The notes under the pieces were generated by a model. That model saw only the letters and a list, made by a program, of their open reading frames with translations, made no database searches and was not told where the DNA came from. 64,000 nucleotides of DNA from Pseudomonas sp. S35 (GTDB taxonomy: Bacteria > Pseudomonadota > Gammaproteobacteria > Pseudomonadales > Pseudomonadaceae), in NCBI RefSeq assembly GCF_009866765.1, contig NZ_CP019431.1, positions 3,658,001-3,722,000 on the forward strand, read 5' to 3'. Each line of letters opens with the position of its first letter. Position 1 is the first letter of the stretch. Shown here in pieces: positions 56,395-64,000 of this stretch. The position numbers were made by a program, and so were the translations under genes.

Positions 56395-58083
56395 CTACTT
56401 CACGAACAACTCACGGTCCCGGGCTTTCACATGCCCTGGGCGATAGTAGGCGTCGAACCAGGTTTTCTCGCCCGCCGCCGGCGGCTTCGCCAGGCGCAGG
56501 GTTTGCAGCGCACCGGGCTTTTTCGCGTTGACGCGAAAGTGCAAATGATCGAACAGGCGCAATGCCTCGATGGCATAGACCACGGCGATCTTGCGGTCTT
56601 CGATACGAATCAGGTGGTCGCCGTTGTTCTTCTCCCCGCCCCCGGCCAGGTTGGATGAGCCCGTGTACACCGTGGGGTTGGCACCGTTGAAATCGGTGAC
56701 CACAAACTTGTTGTGCACCATGTTCCCGGCATTGCCCGACCATTCCTCCTTGAACGGCGCCGGCGCATTGCCCGCCAGGTAGGCGAACGGTAACAACCCC
56801 ACCGAACCATCCGGCTTGCGCACTGCCAGCTTGCCGGTGCGCTGCGCCACGCCGTAGGAAAACAGCGCACGCTGCATCAACTCATCCAGCGCACTGCGCA
56901 CTTTGCCGCTGATCTGGCTGAGGAACACGATGGAATAAAGCACCGAACTGGTGGCCTGCTCGATGCTGGCAGCGATGGGGTCAAGGGACAACGCACTGTC
57001 GGCATGGGGAGCAAAGCACAGCGAAACCTTGGAACCGGGCTGGTCGCGCACTACCCACCATTGTTGCGCCAGCGGATGCTTGCGAAAGGTCGCGGGCGCG
57101 GTCCAGTAAGCCTCGAACACCTGCGCAAACTTGCCGGCCACCGTCGTGTCGTCGAACAACAGCACGTTATTGGCCTGGATATACAGGCCACGCAGGGCAA
57201 AGTTAGTGGAGCCGCCCAGCACCCGGATCGCCTGGCCTGCGCGGCGTACGATCAACACTTTGTTGTGTTGCTGGCTGGAGAAATGCAGGCGCTTGACCTG
57301 CGCCCCGGCAGCCGCCAGGCGCGCAGCGCTGAGGCTTTCGCAACTGTCGGCGGCGCCCTGCTCGCCATGGTCGTCGATGATCACCCGCAGGCGTGGGCCG
57401 AGCTGTTCCAGGCGACGCAGAATGTCCGGCTCCTTGCTTTCGTAGATCAGCGCGTCAAGGGTCAACTCAGGGTCATTCGCCACTTGGTCGAGCACTTGTA
57501 GAATCAGTTGCCGCGCCTCGAAACCCAGCCATTGGTAATTGGCTTCAAAGGGCCTCATGTCCAGGTCCAGATAGGCCTTGGGTGCGGAGCCTGCCGGCGG
57601 CAGGATGCGTGTTTCATTGGCAAAACGATCGCCATACGCCTGGGACGACGCGAAGCCTCGGGTAAAGCCGATATTCACGAAGTTGTTCAGGGTCTGGGCT
57701 TCGAGGCTGACCTGGCCTTCCACGCCGACGCCCTTGCGCAGGGTACCGTCGGCGCTCATGTAGCAGGCCGTGACACGGTAGCGATACACCCCGGCAAGGA
57801 TCTCGCTGGGCACATGGATCCAGCGGAATTTCTGGAACGGCGCCTCGGTGGAAGGAAAGCTGCGCGGCCGCGCAGGCGTCGGCGGGTAGTCGAAATGCAG
57901 GCGGTTGTGCAACACACCCCAGTGGCTGGCACCGGGGTAGCGCACCTCAATGCTGAAGCCAACGAAGTCAAAGGTGGCGAGGTCGGGCGCAAGGTCGAAC
58001 GCCAGCAATGCAGCGCCTTCCCCACGGTACAGCTTGAAGGTCAGGCCTTGAAAAGTGGTCTTGCTCTCGAAGTCGGTAGTCAC
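56395..58083 (-). CDS. Phospholipase D-like protein with two HxK motifs
   Basis: This is a 562-aa protein with two phospholipase-D-type motifs. The first, HNKVLIVRR at His273/Lys275, lacks the normal aspartate. The second, HNKFVVTD at His457/Lys459/Asp464, is a complete H-x-K-x4-D. Each is followed by the G-G/G-S phosphate-binding stretch (GGSTNFA; TGSSNLAGGG). The first 130 residues look like a beta-rich domain (FDFVGFSIEVRYPGASHWGV). There is no signal peptide. It could act on phospholipids or nucleic acids, and some such proteins are secreted effectors. It is a single gene with the LysE gene downstream. Confidence 0.88.
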   Translation of the reverse strand: MTTDFESKTTFQGLTFKLYRGEGAALLAFDLAPDLATFDFVGFSIEVRYPGASHWGVLHNRLHFDYPPTPARPRSFPSTEAPFQKFRWIHVPSEILAGVYRYRVTACYMSADGTLRKGVGVEGQVSLEAQTLNNFVNIGFTRGFASSQAYGDRFANETRILPPAGSAPKAYLDLDMRPFEANYQWLGFEARQLILQVLDQVANDPELTLDALIYESKEPDILRRLEQLGPRLRVIIDDHGEQGAADSCESLSAARLAAAGAQVKRLHFSSQQHNKVLIVRRAGQAIRVLGGSTNFALRGLYIQANNVLLFDDTTVAGKFAQVFEAYWTAPATFRKHPLAQQWWVVRDQPGSKVSLCFAPHADSALSLDPIAASIEQATSSVLYSIVFLSQISGKVRSALDELMQRALFSYGVAQRTGKLAVRKPDGSVGLLPFAYLAGNAPAPFKEEWSGNAGNMVHNKFVVTDFNGANPTVYTGSSNLAGGGEKNNGDHLIRIEDRKIAVVYAIEALRLFDHLHFRVNAKKPGALQTLRLAKPPAAGEKTWFDAYYRPGHVKARDRELFVK

Positions 58084-58185
58084 GGTGCGTCTCCTCCTGG
58101 AAGACCCCCATACACCGGACGGGGCCGAAGCCCGCTCACCACTGGGAGGCGGTCTTCTACAGTCTAGCGCCTCCTTTGCTTGCAG

Positions 58186-58272
58186 CTACCCAATGCGACC
58201 ATGATCCAGCTCATAACCGTGGCAGTACGGGCAATGCAACACACGCGGGCCCCAGCGCCTGGGCAAGGTGAC
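58186..58272 (-). pseudogene. Remnant of a thioredoxin-reductase-like FAD oxidoreductase
   Basis: On the minus strand the frame ending at a TAG (58186-58188) reads TLPRRWGPRVLHCPYCHGYE and continues LDHGRIG. This is the redox-active C-x-x-C segment of TrxB-like pyridine-nucleotide disulfide oxidoreductases (R-W-G-x-x-V-x-H-C-P-Y-C-H-G-Y-E). It has no start, and no further oxidoreductase sequence is seen on either side, so it is a gene fragment between the PLD gene and the RNase gene. Confidence 0.55.
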
Positions 58273-58326
58273 ATTGGCGCAATTGGCCGAAGATCTTGAC
58301 GAGCGCTCCCGGCTGGCAATGCTGCC

Positions 58327-58956
58327 TTAGCGCTGCGCAGGAATGCGGATATCCCCCTCGCGACATTGGGTTTTCACGCTGCGCGGGCAGCCGGCGAATG
58401 CCAGGTCCTTGGTCAGGCACACGCGCACTTCTGACAGCACCTTGCCTTTGCAGATCACCGCCAGGCCATGATTGCCCAGGCGCGGGTTGCTTTCGCGAAA
58501 CAACGCCTCGATTTCACGGGCCGGTAACGACGGCGGCGTATTGAAGGGCTGCAATTGCCCAGGAATGACCACCACGCCCAAGGCGGCATCGGTCTTGTCC
58601 AGGTAGGCCAACGGCTCAAGTCCCGTGCAGGTGCCATGTTTGACCCACTCGTGCTTGAGCAATGAGCGCGTGGGAAACAGTGCGGCGCCCTTGTCCATTT
58701 CTTCGCGGGTCAAGCGCGACTGGGGCTCACAGGACGCTGGCCACCCGCCTTTCGCGTACTGCGGCCATAGACCGTGCAGCACAAAACCATAACCCTTGCC
58801 CGAACATTGCTCGTTATCCGGGTGCGTCAGGCAAAACGTCGGCGACCAGGACAACGACAACACGTAGTAGTCAAACTCCCCAGGCGTGCCCTGACTCCGC
58901 GGGGCCGCCACTGCGCCCATAGCAAACACAAGGCACAACGCCATCCAGTATCTCAT
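58327..58956 (-). CDS. Ribonuclease T2 family (RNase I-like)
   Basis: This is a 209-aa secreted/periplasmic ribonuclease with signal peptide MRYWMALCLVFAMGAVAA. Both conserved active sites are present: CAS1 FVLHGLWPQ (His61) and CAS2 LLKHEWVKHGTC (Glu103, His107). Cysteines (about eight) fit the T2 disulfide pattern. It degrades RNA in the periplasm, leaving cyclic phosphates. It stands alone, with the TrxB-like remnant after it. Confidence 0.94.
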   Translation of the reverse strand: MRYWMALCLVFAMGAVAAPRSQGTPGEFDYYVLSLSWSPTFCLTHPDNEQCSGKGYGFVLHGLWPQYAKGGWPASCEPQSRLTREEMDKGAALFPTRSLLKHEWVKHGTCTGLEPLAYLDKTDAALGVVVIPGQLQPFNTPPSLPAREIEALFRESNPRLGNHGLAVICKGKVLSEVRVCLTKDLAFAGCPRSVKTQCREGDIRIPAQR

Positions 58957-58992
58957 CCGTCTATTCCTTGAAAAAAAACAGGTTTATCGCGT

Positions 58993-59973
58993 CTAGCCTG
59001 GATGATGGGGGTTGCGTTGCAGCACCTTGTCCAGAATCCGGTCGGTCTTTAATGCCTCGATCGCCAGCGAAGGGTGCTCGGCTTCACCGCGAATATGGGC
59101 GTTCATGGCCAACACGTGGTGCCACTGGATATGCGCATGGCACGGCACGTCCAGCACTTCATGGGTCTCGCCTTCAAGGTGCAGCGGCTGGTCTTCGAAG
59201 ACCGAGAACTGGATGCGCCCGCGACTGCCGATCAACTCGACCCGATCCTCGCGGCGGTCGGCGACAAAGTTCCAGCAGCCCATGCCCAACGCGCCGCAGC
59301 TGAACGTCCAGCAGGCTGTCACCGCATCTTCAGCCGCATAGCGCCCGGCCTGGCGGGCAGTAAAGCCCGAGACTTCGACGATATCGCCGGCCAGGTACTG
59401 GAACAGATCAAACCCATGACTGGCCAAATCGGCAAAGTAGCCACCGCCGGCAATCAGCGGGTCGGTGCGCCAGTTTGCGCTGCTTGCGTCTTCGGCACCT
59501 GGCGGTTTGCACAGGGTCCAGGTGAGGTGGCGCAGCTCGCCGATGCGCCCATCCCGCAGCCAGTCGCGCACTTGCTGGAAACGTGGCAGCGAGCGCCGGT
59601 AGTAGGACACGAACAGGTGCAGCCCAGCACGCTCGAACGTGCGTTGCATCAACGCGCTTTGCTCGGCGTTGAGCGACATGGGTTTTTCGACGCAGCAATG
59701 CTTGCCGGCCGCCGCCACCATCAAGCTGTATTCCAAATGGCTGTCGGGTGGCGTGGCGATATACACCGCGTCCACTTCGGGGTCGTTGATCAGCGCCTGG
59801 GCGTCGGTAAAGTAGCGGGCAATGCCATGACGTGCCGCGTAATCGCGCACGGCCGCTTCACGGCGCCCCATCACGGCCACCAGGGCCGAACCTGGCGCTT
59901 TGTAGAAAGCGGGTCCACTCTTCAGTTCAGTAACACTGCCACAGCCGATCATCCCCCAGCGTACGGTGCTCAT
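58993..59973 (-). CDS. Gfo/Idh/MocA family oxidoreductase
   Basis: This is a 326-aa NAD(P)-dependent dehydrogenase. It has the N-terminal Rossmann motif GMIGCGSVTE and the catalytic E-K-P in CCVEKPMSLNAEQ, followed by GELRHLTWTLCKPPG and GGGYFADLASHGFDLFQYL of the C-terminal sugar-binding domain, where the histidine and aspartate are usual. The substrate is probably a sugar, inositol or pseudosugar. The ATG at 59973 has GAGGGAAA upstream, so the longer frame to 60048 is not used. Confidence 0.92.
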   Translation of the reverse strand: MSTVRWGMIGCGSVTELKSGPAFYKAPGSALVAVMGRREAAVRDYAARHGIARYFTDAQALINDPEVDAVYIATPPDSHLEYSLMVAAAGKHCCVEKPMSLNAEQSALMQRTFERAGLHLFVSYYRRSLPRFQQVRDWLRDGRIGELRHLTWTLCKPPGAEDASSANWRTDPLIAGGGYFADLASHGFDLFQYLAGDIVEVSGFTARQAGRYAAEDAVTACWTFSCGALGMGCWNFVADRREDRVELIGSRGRIQFSVFEDQPLHLEGETHEVLDVPCHAHIQWHHVLAMNAHIRGEAEHPSLAIEALKTDRILDKVLQRNPHHPG

Positions 59974-60100
59974 CTGTTTCCCTCGTGCGTTTTGTTCAGT
60001 CGGGCAGTATCCACATACCCGTCGCGACACGCCATAACCACTTAGCATGACAATTGCATTACACTTTTATGACATTCATCCCGCTGCGGGGGCACAGACG

Positions 60101-60463
60101 ATGAAAATCAGGGCAACAGTCATTTGCGAACACGAGGGGCATATCCTCTTCGTGCGCAAAAGCAGATCCAAATGGGCCTTGCCAGGGGGCAAGGTCGAGC
60201 GCGACGAACGCCCGGTGGGCGCCGCCGAACGCGAGCTGGAAGAAGAAACCGGGTTGAACGTGGACGGCTTGCTGTACTTGCAGGAGCTCAAGGCGCGGGA
60301 CACGCTCCATCATGTGTTTGAGGCCTCCGTGATCAATATCGACGAAGCCCGGCCGTGCAACGAAATCGTCGACTGCCAGTGGCACGCCTATGCTGCCCTG
60401 GACCAACTGGACGCCACCGACGCCACCAAGCACATCGTCAAATCCTTCCTGCGTCGCCTGTAG
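60101..60463 (+). CDS. NUDIX hydrolase
   Basis: This is a 120-aa NUDIX protein. The box is complete: G in PGGKVERDE, then RELEEETGL, giving the G-x5-E-x7-R-E-U-x-E-E-x-G-U pattern. ATG 60101 gives the common short start (MKIRATVICEHEGHILFVRK); an in-frame ATG at 60047 would add 18 residues. It probably hydrolyses a nucleoside diphosphate derivative, possibly an oxidised nucleotide. It is divergent from the Gfo/Idh gene. Confidence 0.92.
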   Translation: MKIRATVICEHEGHILFVRKSRSKWALPGGKVERDERPVGAAERELEEETGLNVDGLLYLQELKARDTLHHVFEASVINIDEARPCNEIVDCQWHAYAALDQLDATDATKHIVKSFLRRL

Positions 60464-60724
60464 TTCAGCGCTCTGCCAACCCTCGTTTCACCAAGCCATT
60501 TACAGCCTGCCGTTCGACAAAGGATTTGACGAACGCGGCAGAAAGCCAGAGGCCATGATGCGATCGAGGTCGATGATTGAAGTCACGCTCAGTACCCCGC
60601 TCCGGGCCTCGCCCGTGGTAACGCACGCACCACGACCTCTCGTCTGCTGCCCCGGCTGGCGCTTGACTCGGGGCACCGTTCAAAAGAGGCTCTTGGCTAA
60701 TCGCCACCATCCCGAGCATTCCCC

Positions 60725-61669
60725 ATGAGCATCGCCCCTCCGAGCCAGCCCGACAGTGACGTGTACCGAACACTGCTGGAGTCGACCAAGGCCATCCCCT
60801 GGCGCATTGATTGGCAGACCATGACCTTCAGCTACATAGGGCCGCAGATCGAGGCATTGCTGGGCTGGACCCCGCAAAGCTGGGTTACGGTAGACGACTG
60901 GGTAGAACGCATGCACCCGGATGACCGTGAATACGTGGTGAATTTCTGCGTATCGCAATCACGCGCCGGCGTGGACCACGAGGCGGATTACCGAGCACTG
61001 ACAGTGAACGGCGACTATGTATGGATTCGTGATGTGGTGCACGTGGTGCGCAAGGACGGCGAAGTGCAAGCACTGATCGGCTTCATGTTCGATATCAGTG
61101 AGCGCAAGAAAACCGAAGAACACCTGGTCCGCCTGCAAAAGCAACTCGAGGAATATTCCTACCAGGACGGCCTCACCGGCATCGCCAACCGGCGCATGTT
61201 CGACACCGTGCTTGAGCGCGAATGGTGCAGCGCGTTGCGCAGTCAGTTGCCCCTGTCGCTGATCATCCTGGATATCGATTTTTTCAAGCAGTACAACGAT
61301 CACTACGGCCATATCAAGGGCGACGAATGCCTGCGCCAAGTGGCAGGCACCCTGTCGCTGGCGGCCAACCGCCCCAGGGACTTCATTGCACGTATCGGCG
61401 GTGAAGAGTTTGTCTGGTTGCTGCCGGAAACCGACGCAGCGTCTGCCAGGCAAGTGGCGCAACGCTGCCTGCACTTGGTCTGCCAGCAGCAGATCGAGCA
61501 TGGTTTTTCTGCGGTATCGAACCTGCTGACCCTTAGCCTGGGCGTGGGTACGCGCATTGTTAGCCCTGGCGGCGCGATGCTGGACTTTGTCGAGGATGTC
61601 GACAAGTTGCTGTACCAGGCCAAACGCAACGGGCGGATGCGCGCGGAATTCAGCGCGAGTGAAATTTGA
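60725..61669 (+). CDS. PAS-GGDEF diguanylate cyclase
   Basis: This is a 314-aa signalling enzyme that makes cyclic di-GMP from GTP. A PAS/PAC domain occupies about residues 14-130 (FSYIGPQIEALLGWTP, then YVWIRDVVHVVRKDG). A short coiled linker (EHLVRLQKQLEEYSYQDGLTG) leads to the GGDEF domain with an active-site GGEEF at 225-229. An inhibitory I-site R-P-R-D (216-219) lies five residues upstream, so product inhibition is expected. There is no membrane segment, so the PAS domain probably senses a cytoplasmic signal. The 261 bases before it contain nothing I can identify. Confidence 0.95.
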   Translation: MSIAPPSQPDSDVYRTLLESTKAIPWRIDWQTMTFSYIGPQIEALLGWTPQSWVTVDDWVERMHPDDREYVVNFCVSQSRAGVDHEADYRALTVNGDYVWIRDVVHVVRKDGEVQALIGFMFDISERKKTEEHLVRLQKQLEEYSYQDGLTGIANRRMFDTVLEREWCSALRSQLPLSLIILDIDFFKQYNDHYGHIKGDECLRQVAGTLSLAANRPRDFIARIGGEEFVWLLPETDAASARQVAQRCLHLVCQQQIEHGFSAVSNLLTLSLGVGTRIVSPGGAMLDFVEDVDKLLYQAKRNGRMRAEFSASEI

Positions 61670-61690
61670 CGCGAAAGTCAAATCGCAGGC

Positions 61691-61731
61691 AAAAAAAATC
61701 CCAAGTAGCTGATGGAAACTTGGGATTTAAA
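61691..61731 (-). terminator. Hairpin with A/T flanks, likely minus-strand terminator
   Basis: AAATCCCAAGT (61696-61706) and ACTTGGGATTT (61718-61728) pair perfectly over 11 bases. A run of eight A precedes it on the plus strand, which is a T8 tail on the minus strand, so it ends minus-strand transcripts best; it could also end the diguanylate cyclase transcript. Confidence 0.65.
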
Positions 61732-61934
61732 AATGCATAAACCGTGGGAGGTGAACGCCCGGCTATAGTAACGATTGTCAAAACGCGCAACAAGATTATT
61801 TTAATCCTTTCGTCGGATTAAAAGTGTTCTAAGTCCTTCAATAACCACATGTTTTTTAAGGTGGCCCGGGATATAAGTGCCACTTTTTGGTGCAACTAAC
61901 GCGCACATCTCCACTTATAAAAAAGGGTTATTAA
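61732..61934. other. AT-rich gap with several inverted repeats
   Basis: No gene is seen. The stretch holds TTTTAATCC (61799-61807) with GGATTAAAA (61815-61823) around a 7-base loop, and TATAAGTG (61872-61879) with CACTTATA (61912-61919). It is clearly AT-richer than the rest of the window. It may contain operators, a small RNA or promoter elements. Confidence 0.55.
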
Positions 61935-62192
61935 TTACCACAAGGCAGCACGCTTTAAAGGCTGCTCGTCAGGCACTTGGTTCAACAGACGATACAACGG
62001 CAGGCACGCGGCCTGGATCAAGCGCATGCGGATCACCTGCATCGCCGTCACCAATGTTACCGCCAGGCCCAACGCCTGGGCGGTCAGCCGGTTGGAAGAT
62101 GAGCTGGGGGTGGCCGGTGTGTCTTTCGAGCCGGCGCAATTCATGCACTTCAACCTATGTTGGCGCGCCACTGAGTACCTGTCCCAGGCCAA
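61935..62192 (-). CDS. Uncertain small ORF, possibly a decayed gene
   Basis: An 85-codon minus-strand frame has Pseudomonas-like third positions, especially in its second half (LTAQALGLAVTLVTAMQVIR). It contains one amphipathic/hydrophobic stretch, and an efficient-looking hairpin terminator lies about 200 bases downstream. No family is recognised, and a plus-strand frame (62026-62286) covers part of the same bases, also with plausible codons. It may be a short real gene or the end of a broken one. Confidence 0.35.
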   Translation of the reverse strand: MAWDRYSVARQHRLKCMNCAGSKDTPATPSSSSNRLTAQALGLAVTLVTAMQVIRMRLIQAACLPLYRLLNQVPDEQPLKRAALW

Positions 62193-62264
62193 TCGACGGT
62201 TTATTGAAACGGCGAAGGTTTTTTCCAGGAAGATGCCGGCTCGCCGCTGTCTCGGTAAGCCAGA

Positions 62265-62600
62265 TCATTTGCGCGCCACTTTGTAGCGTACGCAGTCCTG
62301 ATAGAAGCTCTGGCGGATTGCCTCGGGCTTGAGGCGTGAACGGCTGTCGTAGGTCTGCTCGGTGATACCCATGGCCATCATGCGCATCCACGACTTGTTG
62401 AACTTGAGCGTCTGGATCTTCTGCCGCGCGGCGTACAGCGACACCCCCGACAGCTTGAGCTCCTGGGCCCTGGCGGCGGTGCCGGCGCCCCAACTGCACA
62501 TGTACTTGTCACCCTCGCGCAGCTCCCGTGCCTGCACAGCTGCTGCGCCGCCTGCCAGGGTGCAGGCGATCAGCATGATTCCAACATTGCGCATTTGCAT
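62265..62600 (-). CDS. Small exported hypothetical protein
   Basis: This is a 111-aa protein with a signal peptide (MRNVGIMLIACTLAGGAAAV, cleavage after VQA) and a small basic mature part with two cysteines (MCSWG and YQDCVRYK), which may form a disulfide in the periplasm. The ATG at 62600 has AGGTGGGG upstream. No family is recognised. It lies 118 bases downstream of the TonB receptor stop on the same strand. Confidence 0.78.
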   Translation of the reverse strand: MQMRNVGIMLIACTLAGGAAAVQARELREGDKYMCSWGAGTAARAQELKLSGVSLYAARQKIQTLKFNKSWMRMMAMGITEQTYDSRSRLKPEAIRQSFYQDCVRYKVARK

Positions 62601-62717
62601 CCCCACCTAACCGCCTGAAAATAAACGCGATTCTGGCGAGGATTTTGTTACAAATGGGCCACTAAATTGCCTTATCGGTGACTGTGGCGAGCGGGCTCAC
62701 TACAGAGGTCTAGGTAC

Positions 62718-64000
62718 TTACCACTGGTAGGTGGCACTCGCCTGCACCGTACGTTGCGAGCCATACCAGCACCATGAGTACGAGTAGCACGACGCGACGT
62801 ACTCTTTGTTCGCCAGGTTGGTAGCGTTAAGCGCCAGGCGCAGGTTGTCCTTGAGGTTGACGATATTCTGGATGTCGTAGTGCACCGCCGCATCGAACAA
62901 GGTGTAGCCCGGTACTTTCAGCGTGTTGGCCGTGTCGCCCCAAGATGAGCCGACATAACGCGCACCGGCACCGGCACCAAAGCCCTTGAGGTTGCCGTCG
63001 TGGAAGGTGTAGTCCGCCCACGCCGACGCGGTGTGACGCGGCACCGCATAAGTGGTGGTGCCTTCGGCATTGATGGCCGGGCCTACGCCGATGTCGCTGA
63101 TGGGCGCATAGCGCACGGTGTTGTTGGACTTGCTGATGCGGTTATCCAGGTACGCATAGGCCGCGGTGATGTCCAGGTTGTCATTGAGGCTGGCCTTGCC
63201 TTCCAGTTCAAACCCACGCGATTGCACTTCACCGTCCTGGCTCTGGCAGCGACCGGTGCCGCACAGGTGCGTGGGGTCCGGGTCGGTGGTCAGTACATTG
63301 CTCTGGCGCAGGTCAAAGATCGCTGCGGTGATAAAGCTGTTGCTGCCCGGCGGCTGGTACTTGATGCCGATTTCATACTGCTTGCCTTCAGTCGGCTTGA
63401 ACACCGAGCCGCCATACCCGGTGCCCGATTGCGGGTTGAAGGATTCCGAGTAGCTGGCATACGGCGCCAAGCCATTATCAAAGAGATAGACCAGGCCAAT
63501 ACGGCCGGTGAAGGCTTTGCTGTCCAGCGAGGATTGGCTCTTGACGCCCGTGCGCAGGGTCTTGGTGGTGCTGTCGGTGCTGGCCCAGTCATAGCGACCG
63601 CCCAGCAACAACACCCACTTGTCCCACTTCATCTGCTCTTGCAGGTAAACGCCGGTCTGCTCGCTGCGCGACGTAGCGTCGGAGGTGTACGCAGGTACCG
63701 CAACGGCCGCGCCATAGACCGGGTTGAAAATGTCCAGGGTCGGCCCGGCGGTGTAGGTGCCTGAGCCGGACAGGGTGTCGGTGCTGGTGTTCTGATAATC
63801 GAGCCCCATCAACAAGGTGTGCTGCAACGGGCCGGTGTCGAATTTGGCCTGCACCTGGTTGTCGAGGGTATAGGCGTCCATGTCCACGTCGGTGGCGATG
63901 GTCGAACGGCGGATGGTCCGATAATCCGTCAGCAGGTAGTTGCTGTAGAGGCTTCGGTACTGGCCCTCGCTGCGCAGGTAACGGGCGTTCTGGCGCACGG
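62718..64000 (-). CDS. TonB-dependent ferrichrome-type siderophore receptor, C-terminal part (5' end outside window)
   Basis: About 427 residues of a beta-barrel receptor are visible; the start and plug lie beyond the right edge. Typical segments are GGRYDWASTD, YASYSESFNPQSGTGYGG, and KPTEGKQYEIGIKYQPPGSN. The end, KEYVASCYSYSWCWYGSQRT followed by a terminal aromatic residue, matches ferrichrome/ferrioxamine receptors (FhuA/FiuA type). The paired cysteines in CYSYSWC are a mark of that group. It is distinct from the receptor at 48746. Confidence 0.93.
   Translation of the reverse strand, partial: VRQNARYLRSEGQYRSLYSNYLLTDYRTIRRSTIATDVDMDAYTLDNQVQAKFDTGPLQHTLLMGLDYQNTSTDTLSGSGTYTAGPTLDIFNPVYGAAVAVPAYTSDATSRSEQTGVYLQEQMKWDKWVLLLGGRYDWASTDSTTKTLRTGVKSQSSLDSKAFTGRIGLVYLFDNGLAPYASYSESFNPQSGTGYGGSVFKPTEGKQYEIGIKYQPPGSNSFITAAIFDLRQSNVLTTDPDPTHLCGTGRCQSQDGEVQSRGFELEGKASLNDNLDITAAYAYLDNRISKSNNTVRYAPISDIGVGPAINAEGTTTYAVPRHTASAWADYTFHDGNLKGFGAGAGARYVGSSWGDTANTLKVPGYTLFDAAVHYDIQNIVNLKDNLRLALNATNLANKEYVASCYSYSWCWYGSQRTVQASATYQW

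Noticed and set aside
60464..60724. Short frames on both strands between the NUDIX and diguanylate cyclase genes
   Set aside because: No ribosome binding site, no recognisable domain and no consistent third-position bias; left as intergenic sequence.
62026..62286. 86-codon plus-strand frame
   Set aside because: Overlaps the minus-strand frame 61935-62192 and the end of the exported protein gene, with no ribosome binding site or family; not enough to call.

Overview
The window is a chromosomal segment of a fluorescent-group Pseudomonas. The evidence is the gene content and order (cobW-cobN, cbtBA-cobE-cobM, cti, nfuA, metH, cysI-DUF934, and the block ldcA - dnaQ - rnhA - methyltransferase - gloB - mltD - two-SBP peptide transporter that I recognise from P. 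aeruginosa PA1807-PA1818), the high GC with strong GC3 bias, and the Pseudomonas REP/REPIN repeats. No rRNA, tRNA, CRISPR array, insertion sequence or prophage was recognised.

Region 1 (1-8130) is cobalamin supply. cobW and cobN (cobN runs off the left edge) lie on the minus strand behind a cobalamin riboswitch. cbtB-cbtA-cobE-cobM lie on the plus strand behind a second cobalamin riboswitch. An AT-richer gene of unknown function, with repeats loosely like type III translocator repeats, sits between the two riboswitches. Region 2 (8148-15000) holds nfuA, the cis/trans fatty acid isomerase cti, and B12-dependent methionine synthase metH. An 18-base motif that fits the MetR consensus occurs upstream of both metH and cobM, which suggests that B12 synthesis and use may be co-regulated.

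Region 3 (15006-21965) is one giant gene (2319 aa). It encodes a toxin-like N-terminal region with a hydrophobic hairpin, three tandem copies of a helical leader plus leucine-rich-repeat block, and a C-terminal NEL-type E3 ubiquitin ligase domain with its C-x-D active site. It looks like an effector aimed at eukaryotic hosts, though no secretion system is visible nearby. Region 4 (22100-32700) is mixed metabolism: a DUF2970 protein, an orphan periplasmic binding protein, a 37-aa membrane peptide, cysI-DUF934, a MerR/Old-Yellow-Enzyme pair with a textbook 19-bp-spacer promoter, poxB, an FMN reductase, two small hypotheticals, a LysR regulator and an acetyltransferase.

Region 5 (32698-47048) is the conserved core block: lysine decarboxylase ldcA, dnaQ, rnhA, a methyltransferase, gloB, mltD and the peptide/peptidyl-antibiotic ABC importer nppA1A2BCD. 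Region 6 (47179-54816) is a FecI-FecR-TonB receptor iron-signalling unit, followed by a second large orphan protein (1161 aa) that may belong to a Pseudomonas toxin family. Region 7 (54892-64000) contains an AraC/LysE convergent pair, a two-motif phospholipase D-like protein, a remnant of a thioredoxin-reductase-like gene, an RNase T2, a Gfo/Idh/MocA oxidoreductase, a NUDIX hydrolase, a PAS-GGDEF diguanylate cyclase, an inverted-repeat-rich AT-rich gap, a small secreted protein and the C-terminal part of a ferrichrome-type TonB receptor that runs off the right edge.
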